Source: Prunella strophiata (taxonomy: Eukaryota; Chordata; Aves; Passeriformes; Prunellidae). From it: a stretch of DNA of 64,000 bases. The translations under genes were made by a program, and so were the position numbers. Under the pieces are notes generated by a model. The model saw nothing but the letters and a program-made list of their open reading frames with translations. It did no database searches and was not told where the DNA came from. Below, one piece after another: positions 1-12,265 of this stretch (its first letter is position 1; every line of letters starts with the position of its first letter). The stretch is taken from positions 19,534,310 through 19,598,309 of the forward strand of contig JAZBQD010000015.1 of NCBI GenBank assembly GCA_036583965.1, in the 5' to 3' direction.

Positions 1-3000
1 CCTTCTCAAAAAAAGGGAATCCAAAATTGTAGCTGCCATTGGTCGGAGACCCAATGCTACTTAGTATAGGTTCTACAGCTAGATAAAGGTTTACCTTAAA
101 ATAATCATAAAAGGTATATTTTAATAAAAGGGGAGGAAGGGAAGCAATGCACAGCTCAGAAAAACCCCAGTGAAGTCACAGTGTGGCTGCTTATCCTGAA
201 CATTGTGTCAGAGTTGACACTGTTCATGTAAGCAGGAGATCCACAAGACCAATATTAGGAGACAAAGAACCGTACAAGGAGTTTCATTTCTCAGAAAACA
301 GACAGTTCTGCAAAGGTAATGGAGAAAAAAAGCTCCACCTCTTTTTCAGAAGTTAGAACAGAATGAATATGCTACAACCCATTGTAACCTAATAATGACA
401 GGTAGAAACAAAGTGTACCCTCTATAGTTAGTCTGGACTGTTAATGGACAATGCAAACATCATTCAGGAGCTCCTCACAGAGACCTTGCCTTACTAAATT
501 ATATCAAAATCCTTACTCATCTTCATAAGATGAGGGTAGCTTAATCCTTGTTGTGTCTAATTATTTCAATGAAAATTTCTGCACTAAAGAATTTCTGACT
601 TTCTTAGACCCAGGCTACTTCTCCTCAATAATTAAATACTGCACTTTCTCTGGCTCTCTTCCCATAAATTTCTATTGCTTCCTCTGGCCATAGTTATTAT
701 TAAATTATTTTTAATGTCATTTGAGATTGAGACTGCAGATAAACCTAACTTCAGTTTCTACCTAAAAACTGAAACAGTCATGAAATGCTGATCCACACCC
801 ATAAGCCTATGTGTAAATTAATTAAATAATTAAAAGAGCAGTTCTGTGAAGAAAAACATAATTTATTTGTTCTAAACTATTATCTCAAGAATCATAGATA
901 GAGTACAATTAAATGAAAACACAAGAAACAAAAGCAAGACTACTGAGACTAATTTTCAGATTGACATTTTACTTTACAGCTCTAAGGACTATTAAAGTGG
1001 TAAAAAATGCTGGAATGGGAGTAGGAATATGAATATAAAACCTTATTTAGATGCAGTTCCAATCCTGTAAAACTTAAATCTTTAGTTAGTATGTTAAAAT
1101 ACTGCAGAATACCTCTAAAGACCTTTGCATCCTGTTCCAGCACCAGGGAAAGTCATTGTGAGGCCTTTGCAGTCATGCATGGAAAAAAAACTGATTCAAT
1201 TTTAAACTCAATCTGCAAATTTCTTCTATGAATTATTAGATTTATTCATTAAGTGAAAAAATATAACTATGTTTATCAACAATTATGGGGGTTTGCTACT
1301 GTGGTGGTCAAAAATGTTTTAAAAAATCATATTTTTTATGCCTTACATAAAGAATTCTAAAAGGTTTAGAGAAACTGTTGTCTGAGCATGAACAAATCTG
1401 CACACAGCTTTATCAGTCTGACTGTGAATACCAACACACTTTAAATACTTTCTCTACACAATTATTTTATTATTTCTCACTGTATTTAAATATGTCAGAA
1501 GCTAAAAGAAATAGGTTTAAAAAAAAGTTAAAATACCTCTATTTTACTTGAGACTCAGGTAAAATACTTTGCTTTCAAATATGCTTAGTCTCCATGGGTC
1601 CAAGTAAAGGAGTTTTAACACATCTGGCCTAGTACAGGTACTCAGAAATAGAAACAATCAAAACCAGAGGTTGCACTACAGTGATGTGTCATAAGTGTTG
1701 CAGCAGAAAAATAGTGATAATCTCAAGAAACAGGCAGTTTTCAGCTTTTCCAAAATCAGTATAATTGACTGACTTTAATGTTACACTGTCATATTTTAAA
1801 TTGCGATAAACTACCATCAGTGCTATTCTCAGTGTCAGTTGTTCCTGATCCAGTAATTAAAGAAGAATCATTTTAAAAAGATATAAACATGAAACAGATG
1901 GACACACATTTTCATTTTTAAATTCATGTTGCTCTTTCATGTTTCTTGTCTCACTTATGCCTGCTTTTTCCTCTCTCCTCCTTTTCTCCCTTGTTTTGGT
2001 CTCTTTTTTCCTCTCTGTTCACACCCTGACATCCCCAACTGCATTCCCAAAAGACAGATCCTGTGCTGCCAGCTCATACTGGCATTCCTCCCAAGAAGGG
2101 AAGGAAAGGCACACAGGAAACCACTTTCAATGCTACTGCTGTTTGGTGACACAACAGAATAAAGCCTTTATATGTGGGAAGCACATGTACACATTTCATA
2201 GAGAATACATGCACAAATCCTGCATGTTCAGACCCAAGTAGCCTCTTGTTTGCATTTCTTACTCAGAATAAAATTCATTCTCCAAGCCTCCTATATAGTG
2301 TGTGGAAACCACCCTAAAAATCCTTTTTTTCTGAAGAGGGTTGATAGAAAATAAACCCCCAAATACATATGCATCTCTGAAAGGAGAAAGCAGGGGAGAG
2401 GGAAGTAGGATATATCTTTACTGTGTCTGCTGGCCTGGAAAATAAATACCGCTGTTGTGCAACTCTGCAGCTGCTCACTCTCTCAATTTGTTGTTTTCGT
2501 TCTGGTTTTTATGATTTAATCTCATATCCTTACAGTTAATCTGAAAAGGGTTCAGGCAGCTTTATTTATTAGTCTTCCTTCAGATCATGAGCTTACAGAT
2601 CATGATCTTTTCCTATACCAAGAACCAATTCTCTCTTTGTGACAAGGCTCAGCCTCTGATAGATGCAGCAGGAATAAATTGACTCATAACACATAAAAAT
2701 GAACATTCTCACAATCTTTTCACTTTCTTTTTTTTTTCATTGAATCTCATGAAAAATATCCTTGAGGAAGTTTTTCTTCCATTAATATAATGCCTGAAAA
2801 ATATATTTTGTAAAATTAAAGTCATCAATTTCAAATTTTGAAAAACATTTTGTATTCAAAAAAATACAGATTAGAGAAAATAAAAATAATTTTTTTAAAT
2901 CCTCAAAAATTCACATCTACCTGAACTATGTAACACCATTTCAGCTATATATTAATAGCTGTGTCATCATAACCTTGCTTTGGGAAGATGCATGAGTCGT

Positions 3001-3950
3001 TTACTACTTTTAGAGAACTATGTATATGTACAGAATAAAGGCTTGTGAAGCAACACCTCTGGAATGTCACAAAATATTTACAGTGTAAAACACTGAGTTC
3101 ATATGTGGAAAATTACTGAAATGACTTTACAATGGATCCTATTGAGAGCAAGAAAAATAATTATTTTAAAAGCTAAGCATAACAACACTGCATAAAGATC
3201 TAACAATTCAGGCAAAGAGAATGACAAATAAAAAAAGCTTCATATCAGCATTAGGTTCCTTGTTTCCCAGATTTTAATTTTAGGATGCTGTACACATTTT
3301 AATAGGACATTATAAACATGGACTTGGAATGAAGAAACCATTTCACAAGCTGATTGCCTCCTGCAGAATAACTGAAAAAAAAAGAGTATGTCTGTTCAAA
3401 TTATTTTTCTGCTAGAAATAAAACACATATTGTATGATGAGTAGTGTAGATCTTGGAACAGTAGACTACATGAAAGATCTTGATGAAAATAAAATAAAAT
3501 CAGACCACTTCGCCTAATCCAGAATTAACGTGAATCTGCAAATCAAAGAACTGCAGCTACAAATCTACCATCTGTGCTCAGCAGACCTCAGAACAGACCT
3601 GAGTCTATGGATTACTTAAAATAATATTTCACATTTCTTGGATTCACATCATTTTGCAGTTTTCAGGGAATCTGGTGTTACACTGTATCAGCATTCATAC
3701 AACCTGCACACAAGGTTAAGTCTGTGAAAACTACTACATATGATCACAGTTCAACTGTGCTTAGCACAAAACCTCCATGTGAGACAAATTACATTAGTCT
3801 CACCTCAAACAATGTCAAATACACCATGGTCATTTAGTGAATCATACACAAGTGCCTGCTGCCCCTGCCCTACCCACAGGTTTACTATAAAAAAAAGCAG
3901 TAAAAGCACCATAGGCCAGATTGCAAACACTGTGGTAAAGAATTTAAACT

Positions 3951-4190
3951 GAAAGAGGGTAGATTTAGGCTAGATATAAGGCAGAAAATCTTTACTGTGA
4001 AGGGAGTGAGGCACAGGAACAGGTTATCCAGAAAAGCTGTGGATGGCCCCATCTCTGGAATTGTTGCAAGGCCAGGCTGGACTGGGGCTTTGAGCAGTGG
4101 TCCAGTGGAAGCTGTCCTTGTTCATGGCAGGTGGGGGGGATCTAGATGATTTTAAGGTTGCAGTCTAAGTCATGTTATGATTCTATTATA
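3951..4190 (+). mobile_element. CR1 LINE 3' fragment
   Basis: The stretch reads like the 3' end of avian CR1 in sense orientation. It includes a diverged gatttaggctagatat, then gaggcacaggaacaggtta, gctgtggatggccccatc and ggctttgagcag, and ends in the CR1 tail atgattctat. It is about 240 bp, 5'-truncated as most CR1 copies are, with no intact reading frame. Confidence 0.9.
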
Positions 4191-5736
4191 TGAACTAGAA
4201 AAAAAAAGTAATGAAAAACTGTTCTGTTCTTGTTAAGTGCAACTTACTTCTGAACTTCTTTTTTTTTTCATTTTGATTTTTTCTGTAATGGATCTAATAT
4301 AAGAAACATGCTCTTGGAGAATGTGTAATCCAAAATCATTTCAGGATTCTTCAGGCAAAAAATTACAGATCAGTCAGAGGAGATCTATAAACAAGTACCT
4401 ATCTATCTGCCTAAACAGGCTGGGATCTATCAATTGCAAATGGGACTGTTGCTTACATCATGGAAACTGAATACTAGTCTAATGGTTGAAACAATAAAAT
4501 TTTAATGAAGAATAATACTAGTAAAGAAAACAGGAAAAAAAAATATGGTGAGTACTACTCAAGGATGGAAAAAAAAAAAGCACAACCTGAAAGGACATGG
4601 TGAGGAGTGAGACAGAAAGGACATTGATGATCTTGAGATTAAAGGAGTGAATGTTGCCCTTTACTCTGTGACCAACATGTCTCCAGATGACCAAGATAAG
4701 ATATATGACACTTGATTTAAAGAACTTCTAAGCAACGATTGCTGCAACATCCATGGAAGCTACAAAAAGAGCTAAAAACCTTTGACAAAAAGAATATATT
4801 TTACCTTTTTATTCAAATCATAACCCAAATGTATAAAGTCTTATTAATACCTTTCTTTTCACAAGTGGTTATTGGTTTTTAACATTTTAAATTATTTTTT
4901 GTGTCAAAACTAATGTCTTTCTGATGAAAAATAAGACAGAAAATACAGTTCTCATTTTCTACTTAGATTTCTACTTACATACTTACATTATTGTGAATCT
5001 GCAAGGCAAGCAACAACCACTTCTAAATACTTGAGAGTTTTTTATTTCCTTATTTTTTTGGACATTTTGAATGGCCAAGTTTTTCTTAAAGAATTCCTTC
5101 ATGTAGACAAATAGTCTAACATACTAGCTAGTTGCTCAATTTTTGCAGATGACTAGTTGAATTCTGGGGTAGTCTTTCTCAGAGCTGTTGGTATTCTCCT
5201 CTAAAAGCCCATTTGACCAGTAAGACTTTGAATGGGCATCACAGAGGAATCTTTTTCATTAGGTCCAGGAAAAAACTCTGTGTGAGGAACATGAGGGAAT
5301 AAAATTATTCAGAAGATCCTCAATCCTTCAGTAGCACATAATAGATATAATATTCTAAGTATACTTGTATATGTTAATTAGGGAACATCAGTATTATTAT
5401 TCAAATAAAACACAAAGAGGCTAATGGCTGAAAATACTATCTGAACTTAAATAATATATCAAGGAGAAGTGATTACAATCAGCAAAATATTTCTGATTTC
5501 AGGCACAAAGCCTACATTCATCCTGTTGGAAAGTATTATTTTACACTGCCCTTGTTTAACTCTGCTTAAGTGCATATTGCATATCTCAATTATGTATTTA
5601 TTTATATATCACTCTCTCCCTCCATATTTCTGCATGCATATAATATAAAAACACTTTCAGAGTTAAATTCCTGCTGCTAACAAGGATTTGGGATTTTTTT
5701 ATTGTCATGTTATCTATGATACCGATATTTTGTGGT

Positions 5737-5784
5737 ATATTTGCAAAATTAGTGGGGAAAATATTTGCAAAATTAGTGGGGAAA
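5737..5784. repeat. Perfect 24-bp tandem duplication (two copies)
   Basis: A 24-base unit (atatttgcaaaattagtggg plus gaaa) occurs twice with no mismatch. Because the unit is a multiple of three, overlapping open frames on both strands show an in-frame amino-acid repeat; this does not imply coding. The lack of differences suggests a recent slippage or duplication. Confidence 0.9.
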
Positions 5785-6210
5785 AAAGGAACCACAAGAG
5801 AATCAGTCCATCTCTCCTGCTCTCTAATGTCAGTTTAGGGTTCCAGCTGTGTTTTCCAGAGACTACACATGTAACTGAGGAGCACTCAGGACAACTAAGT
5901 ACTGAACCCAACAGCCGAAATCAGAGGAAACAGCAACAGGCAGAAGTTAAACAAAAGAGGTTAGATTAATTACATTCAATTTGCTCTCATGTAAGACCAA
6001 AAATAGGAAATAAAATATGGGGGAATACAAGACATGAAGAAAAATGAAAACCATTTTTCTTATACTAAACGTAAAAGATACTATATATGTTTAACTTGCT
6101 TCAAGCTCACAGAATAAATGCTGTAATGAGGTCATATCTGGGCAGCAGAGAAAAGCTGCCAGATTATACTGCTCTGGCTGCCAAATTCCAAGGCAGTTGG
6201 AGGTCTCTCA

Positions 6211-6390
6211 CACGCGCGTGAGGATATCATTTCCATGGAAACACCTGAGCAACTGCGCTCTTTCCCTTCCCACCATATTTAAAGTTCTATAGCGGTGTTG
6301 CTTATGAAAAAATTAAATCCGCTCAATGAAACCATTTTTATTTTTGTGTTCCCGTAAAACCTGGCCACTGAGGTTGAGAGTTTTCCGGTG
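6211..6390. promoter_or_regulatory. CpG-retaining cluster with CACGCGCGTG palindrome; candidate regulatory element
   Basis: About eight CpG dinucleotides fall within roughly 180 bp of otherwise CpG-poor intron. They include the perfect palindrome CACGCGCGTG at 6211-6220, and there is an AT-rich catatttaaag stretch shortly after. It lies about 650 bp downstream, in transcript direction, of the exon that completes the zinc finger. Retained CpGs can mark unmethylated regulatory DNA or constrained sequence. RIM2 has a known beta form lacking the N-terminal domains and made from an internal promoter, so a promoter 3' of these exons would make sense. No transcript evidence is available, and the call is inference. 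Confidence 0.3.
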
Positions 6391-7044
6391 CCTTTTGGAA
6401 TAATCACATCAAGAAAAAGGGAGGGAAGTTCCTGCTCCAGTCTCTGGCTAAACCAACTCTTACTACATTAGCACTGATAGAGTTACAGTTTCAAACAACA
6501 CAAGTAACACTAACATAAACCAGGGAAGGAAAAAATATTTATACTAATGACAGTAGCTAACAGCAAGAAACTTAGAAACCATGAAAAGACTCAGGTCATT
6601 ACACAAAGATTTCACCGTCCTCAATACTATCTACTGCAAGTACAACAAGATGTCTTAATTCAGTAGTCTGAACAGATGCTGTCTTCCATTAATCTGCCTT
6701 TTTGAGTCCTATTTTGGATTTGCTATAGTGACCACAAAAGAAATATGGTAACATTCTGCACAGCACAATTACTGTAATTTGACAAAGTTGCAAGCACATG
6801 GACAAACTCTGTCACACTGCAACTGGCACATCCCCCATTTATTCAGTGAGAAGGAATGAAGAGCACACACTGGCTATGACCATCTGAAACCAACAAAAGG
6901 CTTCTCAGTGCTGCTGTAAAATGCCCAGTATGTATTTTATAGGGCTACAGAATAAAAATAAGACAAAATTAGTAAAAGATAAACTCAGATTTGTAGCATA
7001 AATTCATCAGATCTTGCCAGGATAATCATAAAATGCTTTCTTAC

Positions 7045-7352
7045 CTGTCTGATGTGTCACTCGTTACTGGATGCTTTACTGTTGAACCATTCTTAATTGA
7101 GTCTTGTCTTGTGAGCCCTTGAGATCTGCTTTTGTCCAAAGCTTGTGTGGATACGTCACCTGGTGGTCCCTGGTACTGTGGATGCTCCTGCAGTTTTGCT
7201 TTTTTCTCTTGAGGTGCTTCCTCATTCCTCAGAGCTCTAATTCCCTCCTGGTCCGGCTGCTGCGGCGCGTGCGAGCCGCTGTTGTAGAACCAGGCTCCGG
7301 ATTTCGTGAGGATTTCTTGTTGTTTTCGGCACAAGTTGCACACCCACATTAC
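7045..7352 (-). CDS. RIMS2: RIMS2 exon with fourth CxxC pair, SGAWF motif and start of linker
   Basis: This 308-bp exon opens in phase 0 with VMWVCNLCRKQQEILTKSGA and runs 102 codons plus two bases, ending SDTSD + AG (Arg when joined to a following G). CNLC (residues 5-8) completes the zinc finger begun on the 211-bp exon. SGAWF (18-22) is the conserved motif that contacts Rab3 in rabphilin and RIM. The remainder is a low-complexity charged linker with EEAPQEKK and a basic LTRQDSIK site that resembles an AGC-kinase phosphorylation motif. The acceptor is gtctgaacag and the donor CAG|gtaaga. The linker is less conserved than the finger (HAPQQPDQEGIRALRN here against a different remembered human stretch), as expected for a disordered region. 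The next exon is not in the window. Confidence 0.97.
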
Positions 7353-9664
7353 CTGTTCAGACACATTTAAATGTAAAATCCATTAGCTTGGAAACACTGC
7401 ATGCAACACTTCCAGCAAGCACACATCAACTGACTGTTACCATTTCCAAAGGTAGAAAGACTACAGTTTTAATTTCATTAAAATTACAATAAAATATGTC
7501 TGTACAACCTTGGAGTAACTAGTTTTGGAAAAAAATAAAAACAAAAGTACTTTTAGGGGTTTTTTCATTATTTGTAATACAAGGGATAACAGATAGTAGC
7601 AATATAAATGAAAAGGTTCTAATACTGAGGTTCTAATGGTAATAAATGTAAGTTTTGAAAATTAACGCTATAATTTGAGGATGAGAGAAAAAATGAATTA
7701 AAAAAATCATTGAACTTTTAATCCATTTTAATTCTCTCACTAAGGAAGGTACTTTAGGAAATGTCATCTGCTGTTGCAAACAAGTAATTTTATAATGCTC
7801 TGCTATTTTTTTTCCATGGTGCTCTATAGCCAATGCTTACTTGAAGATGATGTCTTCAAGAAGTGACTTCAATTTCACAACAATTTTAACTTAAAGCTGT
7901 TTTATAACGAAAATAACACTATGTATAAGGTGGTGTTTCTCTCCATTTCCCACCCACAATTTAACTTGCAATACATGCTTATTAAATTATTAAATTATTA
8001 CAGCTTCCCAGTTGTGTGATCCTGCATATAGCAATGAGATTTTTTTAATATTCTAAAATGTACTTCTTTGCAAAGCTTTTGTATCTGATCACCCAAGTCA
8101 CATGACAGTTCAGGAAATCAACAACACCAACTATCTGTAAATTAATTTCATAATAACATTCAGCTATTATGGTATATGAGAATAACTCAGAATGCAGTGA
8201 ATCAAATACAACACACCAGTCGTGAACACATTGGACCATTCAAACTGATCATTGTGTTACCCTGAAATTTGGATTGTAGGCAGTATTAATTGACTGCAAG
8301 TTTCCTCCTTCACTCTTTAATCTTCATTTTTCTTAAGCCTTAGCTTCCTTTTCTTATTCTTTCTCTTCCCTTTATATATTTTTGTTTAAGTTCACAGACA
8401 AAATTGTAGCAGTTTTACTACATATTCCTTGAATGTCTACACTCAGCCTTCAATCTAGTTATCATGTCTCCAGTTCTAATCCTACAGCAAGCTGCTTTTT
8501 TTCAATAGTTTAGAGTTTAGGACTCTTTCAAAAGCAGCCAGCTCCATGTAATCACATGGAAGATGTAGTTTCTACCTCCACAATACCTCTAGCTCAGTCC
8601 TCCAGGAAAGGTTTCAGAAGTTGCGATCTGTATCTTGCTTTCATTCTCCAGGCTGTTATCTAATAGATAATTTGGGCCATGCTCTCTAGTCAAGTCTCAC
8701 AAAAAAATCTTTCAATGAGAGCTTCATGTGGGAGGTTATTGGGATGCAAGGGTCAGACTCAAACCACAGTCACCAACTGCCTCATTCACAAACTGTGGGG
8801 CTGGGGCAGGAAAAGGAGGCGTCATTAACCTGCCTGTTCATGGTGGTGGTATGCCCCATCCTAGCAAACTTCCTTCTTATCTTTTTATAGGGCTGTTATC
8901 ATTTATGAGAACTCATGTCTTACATGATGTAACATGAACTCATGCTATATCAACAATACAGAGCAAACCACCAAAGCACTGAGGGCAGAAAAGAGAGATT
9001 CCCCAAGAAGTAGGGAGGAAGCAGCTTGCTCTCTGAGGTACATTTGATGTCCTTAGAGGACATTCAAAGAACAAAAATGTGTGTTTCAGGCCTGGAAATC
9101 ATTCAAATACATATTTAAGAACAGGTCTGGCTTACCTTTGCTAATTAAGCTAGAAAGCACATGAGAAAGCAGCAAAGTGAAATTTCAGAACCCAAGACAG
9201 AAGTATTTTGCCCTCTTTAATCAATAGTAATTAAAAGGCTTTAATATTTCTGCTAAGTTTGTACACAGATGAAAGTAGTTCTAAACTTTCCATGTATGTG
9301 TCAGAGCAATGAAAGGACCAGATGTGATACAATTATGTAAGTATACAAATATATAACAACTTGAATGACAATGAGATAAAATACCCCAAAGTTCTCATTT
9401 GCTATTTTCACTTCTTTTAGTAGATATTAAAATATCACAAAAGCTAGATACTACAGTCAAAACACTTGGGCAATTTTTTCCTTGGCTGACAGTCATAATT
9501 TTTTCCCCAGACAATGGACTCCAGGATGAGCAGTATCATTCTCTTGTACCCAAGAGAACAAGAATTCCCATGATTTCCTATCACCTCCTCTAAAAGTAGA
9601 AACAGGAAGAGTACTCCTGACCTAATCTGATTCCTGAAAAGTTTATTTAGGGTATTTCAGATTG

Positions 9665-9683
9665 AAAAAAAAAAAAAAAAAAA
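9665..9683. repeat. Poly-A tract (19 bp)
   Basis: An uninterrupted run of A with no recognisable retroposed gene or LINE in front of it. Confidence 0.9.
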
Positions 9684-10069
9684 TCAAACACATGGCATTT
9701 AAAGTGCAAAGATGTATGAATTTTGCAGATTTTTTTTCTGCTTTTCTAGGAGTGTTTAATGATAATTACAGGTCACACACTTCTGATGAAGCCTTATTTC
9801 CAACATAACTTCAACATGCAGGATTTCATAGTGTTGACCCTAACACAATTTTAGCTTCAAATAATCACACACAGTGGGAAGAATGGGAACTGTCACATAG
9901 ACAGAAATGTTTGTGCTTTCAGTGAGCACAAAAATTACAATCCCTCAAACAGCACTGGACAAAATTGCCTTCCCCATCTTCTTGCAGAACGCAGAAGCAT
10001 TTTCACAATTTGAAAATACTGGTGATTTGTAGTGCAGATCTCTCAATGAAACACAGCCACAGTTGTAAG

Positions 10070-10260
10070 ATGGTGGCAGAAGAGCACAGAGGGCTCGGTG
10101 GCGTGTTCCTGGGCAGGATCCCTCCTCCTGCCCCCAGGTGCTCAGCAGCTCACACTCATGCAGGGCAGCTCTGTCCCTGCCAAGTCCCTGCCAGGCCAGA
10201 GCCATTCCTGGGACTGTGACAGCAGCACTGCAGAGAAGCAAAGGCCACGCGAGTGGACTG
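10070..10260. other. Unassigned GC-richer patch
   Basis: A patch of about 190 bp, much richer in G and C than its surroundings, with some CpG. Overlapping open frames on both strands reflect base composition. I recognise neither a repeat family nor a protein in it. Confidence 0.4.
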
Positions 10261-11975
10261 CATGCTCAATACAGGAATTTTGGCAAACCTGGGAGGAGAA
10301 GTCATAGAAATAAAAAAGGACTAACCCCTTACATCAGAAATCTGCACTCCAGGGTAGGCACAGCATCTATTACACACACTTGCAACTCTCCTAACCACCC
10401 TCCTAAAAACAGTCATGAGCACTTTTTGTACACAAAAATCAGTGCTGCAATTTGTGGGTGTCAATCCTCCACAAGAGAACACTGCCAATTTGAAAAGGAA
10501 AATATGGGAAAAAATCTCCTCTCCAACGCTAAGTACTAGTTCAAAACTAGAATCTCAGGTGCTAGTGGCACTGGGTCGGGATGCTTTTTTCCATAGGAAA
10601 GGCTGAAACTCCACCTAGTGCACACAAGAGGCATTGCTGAAGTTCAGTTCAACTTCTCATTGCTGAAAAGAATGCACTAAACAAACCTGACATTTTCACA
10701 TTACCCCTTATATCCATTCTTTCAAAGAAAAATTTCTCTTTTTTTAATATACAACACAACAAAAGAAGTATTCCAAATTTGGATTAGACAGATTTATCTT
10801 AAACCTTCGATCTGCTTTCCATTCTCAAAGGTTAGTTCTATATAGTGAACTAATAAATTCTAACTAATTTTTGATTTCTTCACTATTTTTTGGCAAGATT
10901 ATTCATAATATTCTCCCACTTCTAACACTGCCCATCAGCTTTCATCACATATTAGTAGCACTTATTATTACATGTGCCCATAAAACAAATTCTGCAAGAC
11001 CTACAGTAATCAACCATTTCACATCTACATATCAGAAATAAATAATGCACAAAATAATTTCTTTTCATTTTCCTAAAAAATATATTTTTTTTTTTTGTTC
11101 TTAGATAAATTTTTTCAAAACATATTTGACATACCAGTCTAACTTCAATAAATGGGAAATATATTTATCAAGAAATTACATCTGCAGGTATTTCAAGTGA
11201 AAACAAAACACAGTTTAATAAAAGGATATAGTATGACATTCATTTCAGTATTTTCAGATAGATCATGTAAAAAGAAGGGTACCTTAAAAAACACCACTCA
11301 CTGTTCCTGTAAGTATAGTTATAGATGGTCTAACACTAAATCCTGAGAAGAAAATGGTAACCTTATTTTATTTAAGATGAGATTAAAAGGCTCAGTATAT
11401 TTGATTATGCATAAGCTTGAGTTTGCTAGCTTTGACACTACAACCTAAGAAATAATTACACCAAATGCTCATCAGCCTTTAGAACATTACTTCGAATTAC
11501 AGGTGTGCTGAGGTGCAAAATTGTAGTGCAAGGCTTCTGTAGTATTTCACCAAATCTATTAAAGTTCACCTGCTTGGCAGAAGCATCTAACATATTATTG
11601 GTATTATATAACTGCTGTGCTAGCTGCTAGTAGGCTTGAGCAAATTTCATGGTTTTGTGGGGGCTTTTGGCTCTCATATTTCACATAGGATACAATTCTT
11701 TTAAAATTATACACGGTAACAAGACTACAGCACTGAAAAGAAGAAGGAGACAAAAGGAAGAGTAGAAAAACTCTGCTTGGGTCATCAAGGTAATTAATCA
11801 TTATTACAAACACATTACTGCTAGTTCTTTTTTTTTTTTTTTCCTAATTTGTTGCCAGTACAAAACTTCATTACATCATGGAGCAGTGCAATGTTTGAAG
11901 CCACCCCGTGCTAAGGGAAGTTTCTTCAGGGCCATCAGTACATCTCTCCATTAGCCACTATGCTGATGACACATT

Positions 11976-12265
11976 CCCATAATCACTGGGGTTGGAAGGG
12001 ACCTCTGGAGATCATCCAGTCCAGCCCCTCTGCCAAGGCAGGGTCACCTGGAGCAAGTGACACAGCAGGAACGTGTCCAGGTGGGTTTGGAATGCCTCCA
12101 GAGAGGGAGTGAAATCCCTGGGCAGCCTGTTCCAGTGCTCTGCCACCCTCAATGTTAATAAGCTCTTTCTCATGCTGAGATGGAACTCCTTGTATTTTAG
12201 TTTGAGGCCGTTGCTCCTTATCCTGTCCCTGGGCAGCACCCAAAAGAGTCCACATGGAATAGACA
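11976..12265 (-). mobile_element. CR1 LINE 3' fragment, antisense
   Basis: On the minus strand this encodes a decayed C-terminus of CR1 ORF2 (RDRIRSNGLKLKYKEF, HWNRLPRDF, SLEAFQ), followed by the 3' end. On the plus strand it shows the CR1 3' signature ggggttggaagggacctctg. It is one of the better preserved CR1 tails here: its frame stays open over this portion. It is a fragment, not a functional element. Confidence 0.93.

Larger units (their letters stand above)
1..7044 (-). other. RIMS2: RIMS2 intron 3' of the SGAWF exon (partial)
   Basis: This is intronic, starting at the gtaaga donor of the 308-bp exon and running out of the window. Recognised contents are a CR1 piece (3951-4190), a 24-bp perfect tandem duplication (5737-5784) and a CpG-retaining cluster (6211-6390). 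Stretches 1-3950, 4191-5736 and 6391-7044 are AT-rich unique-looking sequence in which I see no gene, no splice-flanked conserved exon and no recognisable repeat. The small open frames near 1930-2240 and 3740-3950 have no recognisable protein content. Confidence 0.8.

Noticed and set aside
7104..7370. Plus-strand open frame of 88 codons
   Set aside because: It is the antisense shadow of the RIMS2 308-bp exon.
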